From an uncultured Lachnospiraceae bacterium (GTDB taxonomy: Bacteria > Bacillota > Clostridia > Lachnospirales > Lachnospiraceae), in NCBI GenBank assembly GCA_947571775.1, contig CANOZK010000012.1, positions 1 through 63,578 on the forward strand: DNA of 63,578 nt. Direction: 5' to 3'. The position numbers were made by a program, and so were the translations under genes. Below are positions 1-9,144 of this stretch, in pieces; the first letter of the stretch is position 1; each line of letters opens with the position of its first letter. The notes under the pieces are model-generated. The model was given only the letters and a program-made list of their open reading frames with translations, ran no database searches and was not told the origin of the DNA.

Positions 1-17
1 TTGTAGCTGTATTCCAT
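1..17 (-). CDS. tnpB: tnpB 5' fragment (first five codons, cut by the window edge)
   Basis: The ATG at 17-15 begins M-E-Y-S-Y, identical to the start of the tnpB at 15801. It begins 8 bases after the tnpA stop at 26-28. TnpB is the RNA-guided nuclease of IS605 elements. Whether this copy is intact cannot be seen here. Confidence 0.75.
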
Positions 18-25
18 ATTGCACC

Positions 26-352
26 TTATACATTCTTCTGGCTTTCAATGTACTGCTTTCTGACAGCCAGTGGAGCACCGCCGGCCGTGGAAACAAAATA
101 TGAGATAGCTTTATGAACACCGAATTGAGGGTCTGCTTCCATGAGCAAGCGCACATGGTCAGGCATGATTTCCATCTCTATGATGTCGATGCGATATTCC
201 TCACAAATTTTCTGTATAAGCTCTTTCAGCCTTGTATCGACACCATTGAGTAAGACCTTACGGCGGTATTTTGGACACCAAACCACATGATATTTGCAGG
301 AGTACACCACATTATGATTGCTTTTGTATTTCATACAAATATTATACATCAA
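26..352 (-). pseudogene. tnpA: Defective IS200/IS605 transposase TnpA
   Basis: The protein resembles the Y1 single-strand transposase TnpA, which nicks and joins DNA at the element ends with an HUH motif and a tyrosine. Two lesions are visible. The metal-binding HUH motif reads P-D-H-V-R-L-L, with Arg in place of the second His. The middle is also missing: residues D-P-Q-F-G-V-H-K-A-I run straight into S-Y-F-V-S-T-A-G-G, skipping roughly 30-35 residues that family members (about 130-150 aa) have there. The C-terminal Q-Y-I-E-S-Q-K with the nucleophilic Tyr is kept. The reading frame is open (108 aa), so a product may be made, but it should not catalyse transposition. The start could also be the internal Met at 334. 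Confidence 0.85.
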
Positions 353-399
353 ACATCTATACTAATGCAAAAATTATTTTCACAGAAAAGGAGAGCGCC

Positions 400-798
400 T
401 TATATCCCCATGCCTAAAGGCAGGGGCTTTACGGCGCATTTGGTAAATGTCTTGGCATCTACCAGCACCCCATCCCGCCAGATTCTTTCCAAATCGTAAA
501 ACAGACGGTTTTCCTCATCAAAGATGTGAAGGATCACATCGCCGAAGTCCATTAAAATCCAACTGGAACCGCGGGCGCCCTCCACATGCTTGAGCTCATA
601 GCCTGCCCTTCCCATGGTTTCTTCTACATGGTCCACCATGGCTTGCACCTGATTGGGGTTATTGGCGGTGCTGATAATAAAATAATCGGCCACCACGGAA
701 ACCTGATGGATATCAATTACTTTGATGTCTACGGCTTTCTTTGCTTCCAGAGCGCCACAGGCCAGTCTGACCATGTTATCTGCTTCTCTTCTATCCAT
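400..798 (-). CDS. rsfS: Ribosomal silencing factor RsfS, C-terminus altered by IS insertion
   Basis: RsfS (Iojap family) binds ribosomal protein uL14 and blocks subunit joining when nutrients fall. The core is typical: V-D-Y-like segment V-V-A-D-Y-F-I-I-S-T-A, then H-V-E-G, S-S-W-I-L-M-D-F-G-D-V-I-L-H and D-L-E-R-I-W. The start at 798 overlaps the yqeK stop by 8 bp and follows AAAGGA; an ATG at 810 is an alternative. The last 12 residues (C-A-V-K-P-L-P-L-G-M-G-I) are read from the IS left end after the TTAC target, so the natural C-terminus is replaced. The conserved core ends before the junction, so function is probably kept. Confidence 0.9.
   Translation of the reverse strand: MDRREADNMVRLACGALEAKKAVDIKVIDIHQVSVVADYFIISTANNPNQVQAMVDHVEETMGRAGYELKHVEGARGSSWILMDFGDVILHIFDEENRLFYDLERIWRDGVLVDAKTFTKCAVKPLPLGMGI
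406..426 (-). repeat. Left-end hairpin of IS copy 1
   Basis: An imperfect palindrome CCCCTGCC-TTTA-GGCATGGGG in the element's direction, found identically at 15904-15924. It matches the subterminal hairpins that TnpA recognises in this family. The right-end hairpin of copy 2 (14728-14748) is a close variant. Confidence 0.8.
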
Positions 799-1381
799 GT
801 TTGTGCTCATTCCTTTCTTTGTAATATTCATACGCCTGTCTTGTGGCGGGGTCAATTTCTTTGGGCGACTGTTCCAAATACTCCAAGGTATCCGCAAGAA
901 TGCGGTACGTGCATTGATCCAAATCCTGAAATGCCAGGCGGCGAATTTCGTCCAGATGTAAAGCTATATTTCTCATCGGTTCAATATAATCTGCAATATA
1001 GACAATCTGTTCCAGGGCACTCATCTCCCGCTTTCCAGTGGTATGGCAACGGATAGCGCTCAATATTTCCTTGTCTTCTACCCCATATTTTTTCCGTGCG
1101 AAATAAGCGCCCAATTTTGCATGCAGCAGATATGGGCTTTTCTTTTCCAGAGCAGTAACTGGTATTTTGTGTTTTTTACAGAGTTTGAGCTTCTTTTGAT
1201 TGGGGATACATTTGGCGCAGTCATGCAAAAGTCCGGCAAGCTGAGCTTTTTGCATATCCTGCCCATGCGCCATTGCCAGTGCCGCACAGGTATACATCAC
1301 GCCCAGCGTGTGTTGGTAACGTCTGTCGTCTAATTTTTTGCAAAGTTTTTTCTGAATTTTTCTAAATTTTTCTGTATCCAT
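791..1381 (-). CDS. yqeK: HD-domain Ap4A hydrolase YqeK
   Basis: A 196-aa HD hydrolase of the YqeK type, known to cleave diadenosine tetraphosphate symmetrically to two ADP. Visible motifs are Y-Q-H-T-L-G-V near residue 24, L-L-H-D-C-A-K in the middle, H-A-K-L-G-A-Y, and I-R-C-H-T-T-G followed by V-Y-I-A-D-Y-I-E-P, giving the His and Asp metal ligands. The ATG at 1381 is preferred over a TTG two codons upstream because AAGGG lies 9 nt before it. It lies between nadD and rsfS, the usual Firmicutes order. Confidence 0.92.
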   Translation of the reverse strand: MDTEKFRKIQKKLCKKLDDRRYQHTLGVMYTCAALAMAHGQDMQKAQLAGLLHDCAKCIPNQKKLKLCKKHKIPVTALEKKSPYLLHAKLGAYFARKKYGVEDKEILSAIRCHTTGKREMSALEQIVYIADYIEPMRNIALHLDEIRRLAFQDLDQCTYRILADTLEYLEQSPKEIDPATRQAYEYYKERNEHKHG

Positions 1382-1398
1382 ATTCAAACACCCTTATT

Positions 1399-2040
1399 TC
1401 AAAGTCTTTCGTTCTGGTAAATCTGATTTTGATAAATAAAATCCCTTACCGGATTTGACACATAATACCGGATGGTCAGACCTTCCGAAACCCGTTTTCG
1501 TATGTGGGCAGAGGAAAGATCGATTTCAGGGGTATCCAGCCGCAGAAAAGTTCCTTGGTATTTCTCGGAAAGCCTTTGTATTTCCTGGTTGATAATCGCT
1601 TCCGGGGTGCGATCGCGCACTGCAACCACGATTTTGCAATTCTGAAAGATGCGGTCGGGTCTGCGCCAATTTTCCAGCGTAAGCAAGGAATCCGCGCCGA
1701 TGATAAAATAATATTCTTCATCTGGATGTTCCCGGTTCAGTCTTTCCAGCGTCCGGTACGTATAAGAATAGGAATATCCTTCGTCCTGCATTTCCGTGAG
1801 GGATAATTCAAAATGGGGATTGTCGGCAATACTTAAACGCACCATCTCCACCCGCTGCTCATCCGTAGCTCTGCCGAAGCGGGCCTTTTTGTGGGGCGGG
1901 TTTCCAGAGGGCAGGAACAGAACTTTTTCCAGGTCAAGCTGTTCATAGGCCTGCTCTCCCAGAATCAGATGACCGATGTGTATCGGGTCGAACGTGCCGC
2001 CCATAATGCCGATTTTCCTCTTTTTTGCCGATTTCATCAT
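1399..2040 (-). CDS. nadD: Nicotinate-nucleotide adenylyltransferase
   Basis: Transfers AMP from ATP to nicotinate mononucleotide to form deamido-NAD in NAD synthesis. The nucleotidyltransferase signature G-G-T-F-D-P-I-H-I-G-H-L is near the N-terminus and the second motif reads L-S-S-A-H-I-R-K-R near the C-terminus (the usual form is SSTxIR). The length of about 213 aa is normal. Its ATG overlaps the yhbY stop (AAAATGATG), which indicates translational coupling; the second ATG at 2037 is equally possible. Confidence 0.95.
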   Translation of the reverse strand: MMKSAKKRKIGIMGGTFDPIHIGHLILGEQAYEQLDLEKVLFLPSGNPPHKKARFGRATDEQRVEMVRLSIADNPHFELSLTEMQDEGYSYSYTYRTLERLNREHPDEEYYFIIGADSLLTLENWRRPDRIFQNCKIVVAVRDRTPEAIINQEIQRLSEKYQGTFLRLDTPEIDLSSAHIRKRVSEGLTIRYYVSNPVRDFIYQNQIYQNERL

Positions 2041-2330
2041 TTTGGAAGTTCTATTTTCTTCTTTTCTTTTTTTCCGGGCCGATACAAGACGATTTTTTTG
2101 CCGATTATCTGTACCACAGATGCATGCGTGCGCTCGGCGAGCGTTTCTGCGATCTCTTTTGGGTCTTCCTGGCAATTTTGCAAAACGCTGATTTTAATCA
2201 GTTCCCTTGCCTCCAGCGCTTCCTCCACAGAAGCGGTGTTTTCCGGCGTTACGCCGCCTTTTCCCATCTGGAGAATCGGTGTCAGGTTCATCGCCAATCC
2301 TTTTAAATAAGCCCTTTGTTTACTTGTCAT
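2037..2330 (-). CDS. yhbY: CRS1/YhbY-type RNA-binding protein
   Basis: A 97-aa CRM-domain protein. Family members bind pre-50S ribosomal particles. The sequence has the family's opening (L-T-S-K-Q-R-A-Y-L-K-G-L-A type), the G-K-G-G-V-T loop in place of GxxG, E-L-I-K-I-S-V, and I-G-K-K-I-V-L-Y-R near the end. The start at 2330 is chosen because AGGAG stands 7 nt upstream; nine in-frame codons before it run into the obgE stop region. It is in the middle of the ribosome-assembly operon. Confidence 0.92.
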   Translation of the reverse strand: MTSKQRAYLKGLAMNLTPILQMGKGGVTPENTASVEEALEARELIKISVLQNCQEDPKEIAETLAERTHASVVQIIGKKIVLYRPGKKEKKKIELPK

Positions 2331-2340
2331 CCATCTACTC

Positions 2341-3639
<1,299 letters not shown>

Positions 3640-3663
3640 TCACCTCCTTATTGAAAACAAATA

Positions 3664-3690
3664 GGCTCCAAACCCATAAGATTTGAAGCC
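3664..3690 (-). terminator. Weak hairpin between rpmA and obgE
   Basis: In the minus direction a 9-bp stem (GGCTTCAAA with TTTGGAGCC, one G-U pair) is followed by TATTTGTTTTC. It may attenuate transcription so that obgE and the genes after it are made less than the ribosomal proteins. The U-tract is interrupted, so this is tentative. Confidence 0.45.
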
Positions 3691-3709
3691 CGAAAACCGG
3701 AAATCCTGA

Positions 3710-3994
3710 TTATTCCTCAACAGGGATAATGGAAACCTGTTTTTTGTCCCGTCCTTTTCTGGTGTAACGTACCACACCGTCTTTCAGGGCAAATAAGGTA
3801 TGATCCTTTCCAAGACCTACATTCAAGCCTGGATGAATCCTGGTTCCCCGCTGTCTGTAAAGAATATTTCCTGCAAGCACAAACTGTCCGTCTGCCCTCT
3901 TTGCGCCCAATCTTTTAGACTCGGAATCCCGTCCGTTCTTGGTGGAACCAACCCCTTTTTTATGAGCAAATAACTGAAGGTTCATTTTCAGCAT
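3710..3994 (-). CDS. rpmA: Large subunit ribosomal protein bL27 with N-terminal extension
   Basis: bL27 reaches towards the peptidyl transferase centre of the 50S subunit. The protein begins with a short extension ending N-L-Q-L-F-A before the conserved [12 protein letters not shown]. In Firmicutes this extension is removed by the cysteine protease Prp, whose gene lies next to it (3998-4318). The ATG at 3994 follows GGAGG by 8 nt; a second ATG three codons on is less well placed. Length 94 aa is normal. Confidence 0.97.
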   Translation of the reverse strand: MLKMNLQLFAHKKGVGSTKNGRDSESKRLGAKRADGQFVLAGNILYRQRGTRIHPGLNVGLGKDHTLFALKDGVVRYTRKGRDKKQVSIIPVEE

Positions 3995-3997
3995 GTC

Positions 3998-4318
3998 CTA
4001 CACCTCCTTCGCAACAATCTTCAAATACTCTTTTTTGTAACTGTCCTGTATCTGGGACAAGCCCAGCATCAGAGAATCTACCAAAAGTTTAGAATCTTGA
4101 CTGGGGCCGACAATAAATTCCAGGGATAAATAGCCGTCTTCATTGACGACATGAATCACATCCTCGGTGAAACTGTCAATGGAATTTACGGTATTGACCA
4201 TCAGAGCAGAAACCGCGGCGCAGATAATGTCGCGCCCCTCCTCGTCAAAACCGGCATGCCCCTTGGATTCTATTTTGTTAAATTCTCCGTCTTTTTTCCA
4301 TACCGTTACTGTGATCAT
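3998..4318 (-). CDS. prp: Ribosomal-processing cysteine protease Prp
   Basis: Prp cleaves the N-terminal extension of bL27 and is essential where that extension exists. The catalytic pair is visible: His21 in S-K-G-H-A-G-F and Cys33 in I-I-C-A-A-V-S-A-L, at the spacing known from characterised Prp. Length 106 aa is typical. It stands between rplU and rpmA, and its product's substrate is the next gene in the operon. Confidence 0.96.
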   Translation of the reverse strand: MITVTVWKKDGEFNKIESKGHAGFDEEGRDIICAAVSALMVNTVNSIDSFTEDVIHVVNEDGYLSLEFIVGPSQDSKLLVDSLMLGLSQIQDSYKKEYLKIVAKEV

Positions 4319-4332
4319 TTCACACCTGGCAC

Positions 4333-4638
4333 TTACATATTGATTTTTTCGATCTTTACTCTAGTATACTGCTGTCTATGTCCGATCTTTTTGTGATATC
4401 CGGTTTTTCTCTTGAATTTGTAAACCGTTACTTTCTTTGCTTTTCCGTTCTCCACTACGGATGCGGTAACAGTGGCGTTCGCCACATCGTCGCCTACTTT
4501 CAGGCCATTGTCGCTGATGGCAAGCACATCGTCAAAAGTAACCGTCTCACCGGCTTCCACGCCAAGCTTTTCTACATTTACGAAATCGCCCGCAGCAACC
4601 TTATACTGCTTTCCGCCTGTTGCAATGATTGCGTACAT
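4333..4638 (-). CDS. rplU: Large subunit ribosomal protein bL21
   Basis: A 101-aa 23S rRNA-binding protein of the 50S subunit. It opens [14 protein letters not shown] and ends in the Lys/Arg-rich segment with F-K-R-K-T-G-Y and K-K-I-G-H-R-Q. The start at 4638 has GGAGG 6 nt upstream; the longer open frame before it is leader. It is the first gene of the operon, about 80 nt after the promoter at 4722-4750. The leader may hold an L21-type autoregulatory RNA, which I could not confirm by eye. Confidence 0.97.
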   Translation of the reverse strand: MYAIIATGGKQYKVAAGDFVNVEKLGVEAGETVTFDDVLAISDNGLKVGDDVANATVTASVVENGKAKKVTVYKFKRKTGYHKKIGHRQQYTRVKIEKINM

Positions 4639-4721
4639 AAGGCACCTCCTATTTCTTTTACTCGCCAAATACGGTAGTTGCATCTCAACACTTCAAACCT
4701 CTTTGTGCGGCATACTGGTAT

Positions 4722-4750
4722 AGTATAGCATAGGAAAGGAGTTTCGTCAA
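4722..4750 (-). promoter_or_regulatory. Sigma-A promoter of the rplU operon
   Basis: On the minus strand TTGACG (4750-4745), a 17-bp spacer and TATACT (4727-4722), about 80 nt before the rplU start. Near-consensus for a vegetative promoter. Confidence 0.85.
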
Positions 4751-4807
4751 GGAAAAAATAGCAACGATTTGCCACCTGAAAAAATGAAGAAAAAAATGAA
4801 AAATTTG

Positions 4808-5758
4808 TTATGGCAATCGAAGGACCCGCCGATAGCTATAAAAATCTTTTAATAACTTATGGTTGTGTCCATCAATCGGCTGACGATAAAAAGCTGTATA
4901 GCAGGGCAAGACATATATAGCTCCGTCACCGCCGCAAAGTGAACACCCGCCATCGCCGCCTTTTGTATAAAGTGTATTGTCAATGATCTCATTTTTATAG
5001 GAATCATATGCAATGAATAAGCCCAGCATATTTGGCTGATTCAGTACAGACGATGTTTCCCCATTGTCAGTGCCTATCTTGTAAATTTCTGTCAGTGCGT
5101 CATGCAAGGTATCACCCCAACGAAAGAACGTACGTGTACCACCATTGCAAAAATATTCCCACTCGTTTTCTGTGGCCAGCGTAAAAGGAGCTTTTTTGAG
5201 TGAGTGAATGGCTTGGACTAAGGAATCTGCATCCTCTTTGAGGTAACGGCTATCTACTTCTACAATCATATCGTCGATATCGACTGTCCGCAGTGGTGAT
5301 AAACATTGGTACAGATTTTCATTCCACTTAAGCATAAAATCATCCCAGCTTATATAACCATCGTTATTCATTTCTTCTTTGAGGCATTCCAATTCATCAT
5401 CCATCTCTGAAGCCAATTCTTCGGCTTTTGCAAAATCTCCAGCAGCATTCGCTTTTCCAATTTCTTTTTGATAATGCTCTCTCAGATATTCCATTTCCTC
5501 TTGATAATATTTATGGCCTCCAGTAAATTCTTCCTGCAAGTCTTTCAATACGCCCTCCCCCAGAGAACATTGAGCAACATCCCAACCCAAAGTAACATTT
5601 TTTTGACCAGCTACAAAAACAAACTGGGACCCTTCGTATTCCAAAAGCCACGTTTCCCGTTCTATCCTGTTCATATTCGTTTTCAGCGCTCCCATAAATT
5701 GAAAATCCATTCCCAATGCTTCAATGCGTGAACGAATATCAGCTAATAATTCTGACAC
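4808..5758 (-). CDS. SUMF1-like protein of unknown function beside a SUKH gene
   Basis: 316 aa, cytoplasmic. The C-terminal half resembles the formylglycine-generating enzyme (SUMF1) fold: F-T-L-A-T-E-N-E-W-E-Y-F then G-G-T-R-T-F-F-R-W-G-D-T-L, recalling L-P-T-E-A-E-W-E-Y and F-P-W-G-D of that family. A Gly/Cys-rich loop (G-G-D-G-G-C-S-L-C-G-G-D-G) and C-Y-T-A-F-Y-R follow. The middle (about 90-145) is Glu/Lys-rich and helical. The GTG at 5758 is chosen as start: GGGGAGG lies 6 nt upstream, whereas the in-frame ATG at 5779 overlaps the previous gene and lacks a site. The neighbour suggests a toxin-immunity role, but enzymatic activity cannot be claimed. Confidence 0.65.
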   Translation of the reverse strand: MSELLADIRSRIEALGMDFQFMGALKTNMNRIERETWLLEYEGSQFVFVAGQKNVTLGWDVAQCSLGEGVLKDLQEEFTGGHKYYQEEMEYLREHYQKEIGKANAAGDFAKAEELASEMDDELECLKEEMNNDGYISWDDFMLKWNENLYQCLSPLRTVDIDDMIVEVDSRYLKEDADSLVQAIHSLKKAPFTLATENEWEYFCNGGTRTFFRWGDTLHDALTEIYKIGTDNGETSSVLNQPNMLGLFIAYDSYKNEIIDNTLYTKGGDGGCSLCGGDGAIYVLPCYTAFYRQPIDGHNHKLLKDFYSYRRVLRLP

Positions 5759-5771
5759 AGCAATCCTCCCC

Positions 5772-6191
5772 TTATTCATCTTTTAGATAATTATATAAAA
5801 ATTTCCCAAAGGTATCCGCTATCACTTCTGTTTTTCGATAATCATCATTTACTTTGACGACAGGATATTCCCCATTGTTCATTTTTCCCGTGTCCAAACA
5901 AATCAAAACATCATTCCAAAAACCTATCACGATTAGATCTTGGGGCAGACCTTGGCTGCGTTCCATTTGTGTCACAATCACAACGTCATCTTCTTCGATG
6001 TCTGTTATGCCAAAGATAATTTCTCCGCCGCCATCACCGCCGCCAAAATCAGCTAGAAAAGCCTTATAACTTTCAGGAAAAGCAGCCGATAGTGATTTCA
6101 TTGCATTTTCTATTTTATTTTTTGAAACACCGCCAATCAATTCTGTGGCGTTCATATCCATCATTTCTTTTGCTTTCTTGTAATATTCCAT
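5772..6191 (-). CDS. SMI1/KNR4 (SUKH) superfamily immunity-like protein
   Basis: 139 aa without signal peptide. The pattern A-M-K-S-L-S-A-A-F-P-E-S-Y-K-A-F-L-A-D-F-G-G-G is the characteristic SUKH helix and turn, followed by I-I-F-G-I and the closing F-G-K-F-L-Y-N-Y-L. SUKH proteins neutralise polymorphic toxins; many also occur as orphan immunity genes. The start has GAGG 5 nt upstream. The downstream SUMF1-like gene begins 13 bases after its stop if the GTG is used. No toxin gene is visible on either side. Confidence 0.8.
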   Translation of the reverse strand: MEYYKKAKEMMDMNATELIGGVSKNKIENAMKSLSAAFPESYKAFLADFGGGDGGGEIIFGITDIEEDDVVIVTQMERSQGLPQDLIVIGFWNDVLICLDTGKMNNGEYPVVKVNDDYRKTEVIADTFGKFLYNYLKDE

Positions 6192-6297
6192 AATGCCCTC
6201 TATAAATTAGGATTTGTTAATTTCTTCTGTTTTCAGTTTAACATAGAGAGAAAAAGATTTCCACTTTATTCCAATTTCCGTTGGTTACAAGAAACGA

Positions 6298-6324
6298 AGC
6301 CCAGTGAACCGCTTTCACTGGGCT
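6298..6324 (-). terminator. Terminator after the BCCT-MttB-MFS operon
   Basis: A perfect 11-bp stem (AGCCCAGTGAA / TTCACTGGGCT) with a 5-nt loop, 32 bp after the MFS stop. In the minus direction it is followed by TCGTTTCTTGT, an imperfect U-tract. Confidence 0.75.
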
Positions 6325-6355
6325 ATGAGCACTTACCTGTATTTTGTTAGTTTTT

Positions 6356-7597
6356 CTATACTTCTGCCTTTTTGTTTTTCTTGACAATCTGATACAATAT
6401 CATGGAAATGGCCATACACAATATACCCATGACAACTGCATAGATAAATACTCGGTTATAGCCTGCTTTTCCAGGGTAACTATCCAACCATGCGCCTACC
6501 AAAGTAAACATAAAGACATCTGGAAGATAACCAAAAGTGGAAAGAATTCCAGATACACGTCCAGTAATATTTACATCGATTCCTGCATCGTCAATATCTG
6601 CAAAATACTGACTCCGAATAGCATAAACTAGGATTACACCGAAAAAGAAATTTCCAATCACAGGGGTAAGCATAGCGGCACTGCCAGGAAGAATGAGAAA
6701 TCCCGCCCAGCTAATCGCCAGCAATGCGGAGGCTCCCCCGATCACTTTCAGACGCGAATGGAGTCTATCTGCCAGAAATCCCCCAACTACCCCGCCAATT
6801 CCTTGGAGCAAATAACGGATTCCTCCCAGATTTGCGGCGGCTGTCTCTGACATTCCACATACGCTGACCGCATAAGTATTGATATAGCTCATCAATCCGT
6901 ATATGCTGTATGCAGTAAATACAATTCCTGTTAAAAGCCACACTTTTGGAAGCTTCAAACACTGGAACATCCCGCTTCCAATTTCCTTTATAGATTCTGT
7001 CTGATCTGCGGCGGCTGGATGATCGATGACAAACCAACACAGCACACCGATTACCAGAAGCAGAATCGCACACAGTCGAATTGCATTAGCCGCACCAACC
7101 ACATTGTCTGTGAAATGTGCGTATACCGCAGCCATAATAAATACCAATAAGGCATTTAAAAAACCTCGTAAACCCTCTTGGAGTCCAAATAAACGTCCTT
7201 GTTCCTCAGAAGAACCCAGCATCCGAACAGCTTTGATGACAGAACTCCAATAGGTCATAACAGTAGTAAAACCCATCAACGCAAAGATCAACTGGCTGGC
7301 TGTAAAGCCTGGGAATGTGGAGAACCACAATCCCAGCAAGCCGGTGGTAACAAAGGAGAAAGTTAGCATAATCTTAGGTGAAAATTTATCGGCAACGATA
7401 CCTCCCAGAAAATAGGCCGGCGTGGCGACAATCGCATACCAGCTATTTAGGGAACCCATCTGCGCATTGCTCAGTCCCATGGCTGTCTGGATAGGAATGT
7501 AAAAGGTTTCTCGGATAAACGGAAGTTGGAAGATAAATCCAGCTCCGCAAGCCAGCAGTAACAAAGTTCCGTACTTCTTTGCAAACGACTTTTCCAT
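6356..7597 (-). CDS. MFS transporter in the methyltransferase operon
   Basis: 413 aa with about 12 hydrophobic segments, the first at residues 11-30. The loop after TM2 holds G-G-I-V-A-D-K-F-S-P-K, the MFS signature between TM2 and TM3, and a second copy, G-G-F-L-A-D-R-L-H-S-R, stands at the equivalent place in the second half. It is the third gene after the BCCT carrier and the MttB-family enzyme, with a strong GGGAGG site and 39 bp from mttB. Context suggests import of a methylated substrate or export of its demethylated product; the sequence does not say which. Confidence 0.85.
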   Translation of the reverse strand: MEKSFAKKYGTLLLLACGAGFIFQLPFIRETFYIPIQTAMGLSNAQMGSLNSWYAIVATPAYFLGGIVADKFSPKIMLTFSFVTTGLLGLWFSTFPGFTASQLIFALMGFTTVMTYWSSVIKAVRMLGSSEEQGRLFGLQEGLRGFLNALLVFIMAAVYAHFTDNVVGAANAIRLCAILLLVIGVLCWFVIDHPAAADQTESIKEIGSGMFQCLKLPKVWLLTGIVFTAYSIYGLMSYINTYAVSVCGMSETAAANLGGIRYLLQGIGGVVGGFLADRLHSRLKVIGGASALLAISWAGFLILPGSAAMLTPVIGNFFFGVILVYAIRSQYFADIDDAGIDVNITGRVSGILSTFGYLPDVFMFTLVGAWLDSYPGKAGYNRVFIYAVVMGILCMAISMILYQIVKKNKKAEV

Positions 7598-7636
7598 ATT
7601 TTTCCTCCCTCTGGTGTATTTGCTTTTCCAGTGTTG

Positions 7637-9070
7637 TCAAACCTTTGCAATATCGGCTTCTTTCATCCCCAGTTTGCGCATCATTTCATCCAGGGCTTTG
7701 CGCTGGTCATCCGGCAGAGTCGGGCATTGATAATCCTGCAAAAGCTGCTGGATTCTGTCCTGGATGGACGCATAAAGAGCCTGATTAGGATCGCCTGTGG
7801 TATTTGTATGAAGCGATACCTGGCTGTACCACGGATCAATCCGGCATCTGTCAAAGGTGTGCTCCAGTGTGATAAACGTTCCGTCTCCTTCAACGGCCTC
7901 TTTGATGGCGTCAAAGGCAAGCGCTTCTTCGTCCGTCGGAATATCCCCAAAATAGTATTTCATTCTGGTGTATGTCTCAATATCCAGTATCAGCTTTTCC
8001 ATACTGATGCTGTTAAAGGAGTGAAGGGAGCCCGTGGCATGCATCATCAGATTGGCTCGCTCACTGAAGGATTCAAACATACTCATGGCGCTTTCCACTC
8101 CTGCCTGGGCCGTCAATCCGCTTGCGTCTGACATACCGCCGCCGCTTCTGCAAGGCACTCCATATTTTTTCGCCAGCAGAGCGCCATATTTTGCTTCCTT
8201 TACAAAACCTGGATTGGCATTGGATGTCTGCATATTTTTCATATCGCTAACCGTCGAGGCAAAGCCATAGATAATAGGCGTTCCCGGATGGATAAGTTGT
8301 GCATATACATTAGTTCCCAAAAATTCTGCATTTGCCAAAGATACATTGCCTGCCAGGGAAATTGGTCCAGTCCCCCCAGCCATATTACCTGGCGCAATGA
8401 TCAGCGGCTGGCCGTTACGTGCGCAGACTTCAATGGTTTCCAATGCATTTTGAGTCAATCCAAGAGGACTCAACGGAGAAATCAAATTGAAGGTACAAGG
8501 TGTCTTGGTCAAATTTTTTCCAAACAAAACCTTCATCATTTCCATAATGTTTTCCGCCTGTTCTTTTCCTCCACAGACGGAAAACAATGCTTTATCCGAC
8601 CGGCAAAGCGTAGTGTATACCATCACCTCAGCCGAAATATCTGCATCGATGTCATCGGGTTGTACCAGAATTCCGCCGTTGATGGAAAATTCCGGGCTTT
8701 GCTGAATAATCACAGCAAGTTTGATAAAATCATCGAACACGGCTGTTCGCACTGTGCCGTCTATTTCACAGATGGCTGGGCTTCCATAACCGGGTGTCAT
8801 ATACAAGTTTTCTGTATTGATATGTACGTTGTATTGACTGTTTCTGGCATATACTGTAAAATCTTTCGTGGCTGCGTTTAACGCGTCCATCACTTGTTTT
8901 TCGGTAAAATACGCCCGGTTGCCTTCTGTGCGTATCCCGTTTTCCTTCAATGTATTCAGGGATTCTTCCGTGAGAAACGCAATTCCAATTTCCTCCAGAA
9001 TCCGCAGCGTGTTTTTGTGAATCAATTCTACAACTTCCTGGTCGCGTATTGCCTCTTGTTGTTTTGTCAT
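7637..9070 (-). CDS. MttB-superfamily corrinoid-dependent methyltransferase (non-pyrrolysine)
   Basis: 477 aa, with the length and pattern of trimethylamine methyltransferase MttB: N-terminal R-I-L-E-E-I-G-I-A-F, M-T-P-G-Y-G-S-P, I-S-P-L-S-P-L-G-L, I-A-P-G-N-M-A-G-G-T-G-P and G-G-G-M-S-D-A-S-G-L-T-A-Q-A-G. The frame is open throughout with no in-frame amber codon, so it lacks pyrrolysine. Pyl-less members such as MtgB demethylate quaternary amines (glycine betaine, proline betaine, carnitine) and pass the methyl group to a corrinoid protein. The upstream BCCT carrier fits a betaine-like substrate. No corrinoid protein or reactivase is in the window. GGAGG precedes the start. Confidence 0.9.
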   Translation of the reverse strand: MTKQQEAIRDQEVVELIHKNTLRILEEIGIAFLTEESLNTLKENGIRTEGNRAYFTEKQVMDALNAATKDFTVYARNSQYNVHINTENLYMTPGYGSPAICEIDGTVRTAVFDDFIKLAVIIQQSPEFSINGGILVQPDDIDADISAEVMVYTTLCRSDKALFSVCGGKEQAENIMEMMKVLFGKNLTKTPCTFNLISPLSPLGLTQNALETIEVCARNGQPLIIAPGNMAGGTGPISLAGNVSLANAEFLGTNVYAQLIHPGTPIIYGFASTVSDMKNMQTSNANPGFVKEAKYGALLAKKYGVPCRSGGGMSDASGLTAQAGVESAMSMFESFSERANLMMHATGSLHSFNSISMEKLILDIETYTRMKYYFGDIPTDEEALAFDAIKEAVEGDGTFITLEHTFDRCRIDPWYSQVSLHTNTTGDPNQALYASIQDRIQQLLQDYQCPTLPDDQRKALDEMMRKLGMKEADIAKV

Positions 9071-9144
9071 GGTTTCTTCCTCCTTTAAACTTAGAAAATT
9101 TTTATTTATCTATAATGACAGGTTAAAAAACCAGCACATTATTT

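Larger units (their letters stand above)
1..442 (-). mobile_element. IS200/IS605-type element, copy 1 (left part; runs off the window start)
   Basis: Seen: a defective tnpA (26-352) and the first codons of tnpB (1-17), preceded by about 115 bp that match the left end of the copy at 14720-15940 with one mismatch. The shared sequence stops at 442/443, directly after GTAA on the plus strand, which is TTAC read in the element's direction. Insertion 3' of TTAC without target duplication is known for this family. The left end carries a hairpin (406-426) and an internal promoter-like TTGCAT-N18-TATAAT. The element sits in the 3' end of rsfS, in the same direction. The right end is outside the window. 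Confidence 0.9.

Noticed and set aside
7637..9070. Pyrrolysine-containing MttB
   Set aside because: The frame has no internal amber codon over its whole 477-codon length.
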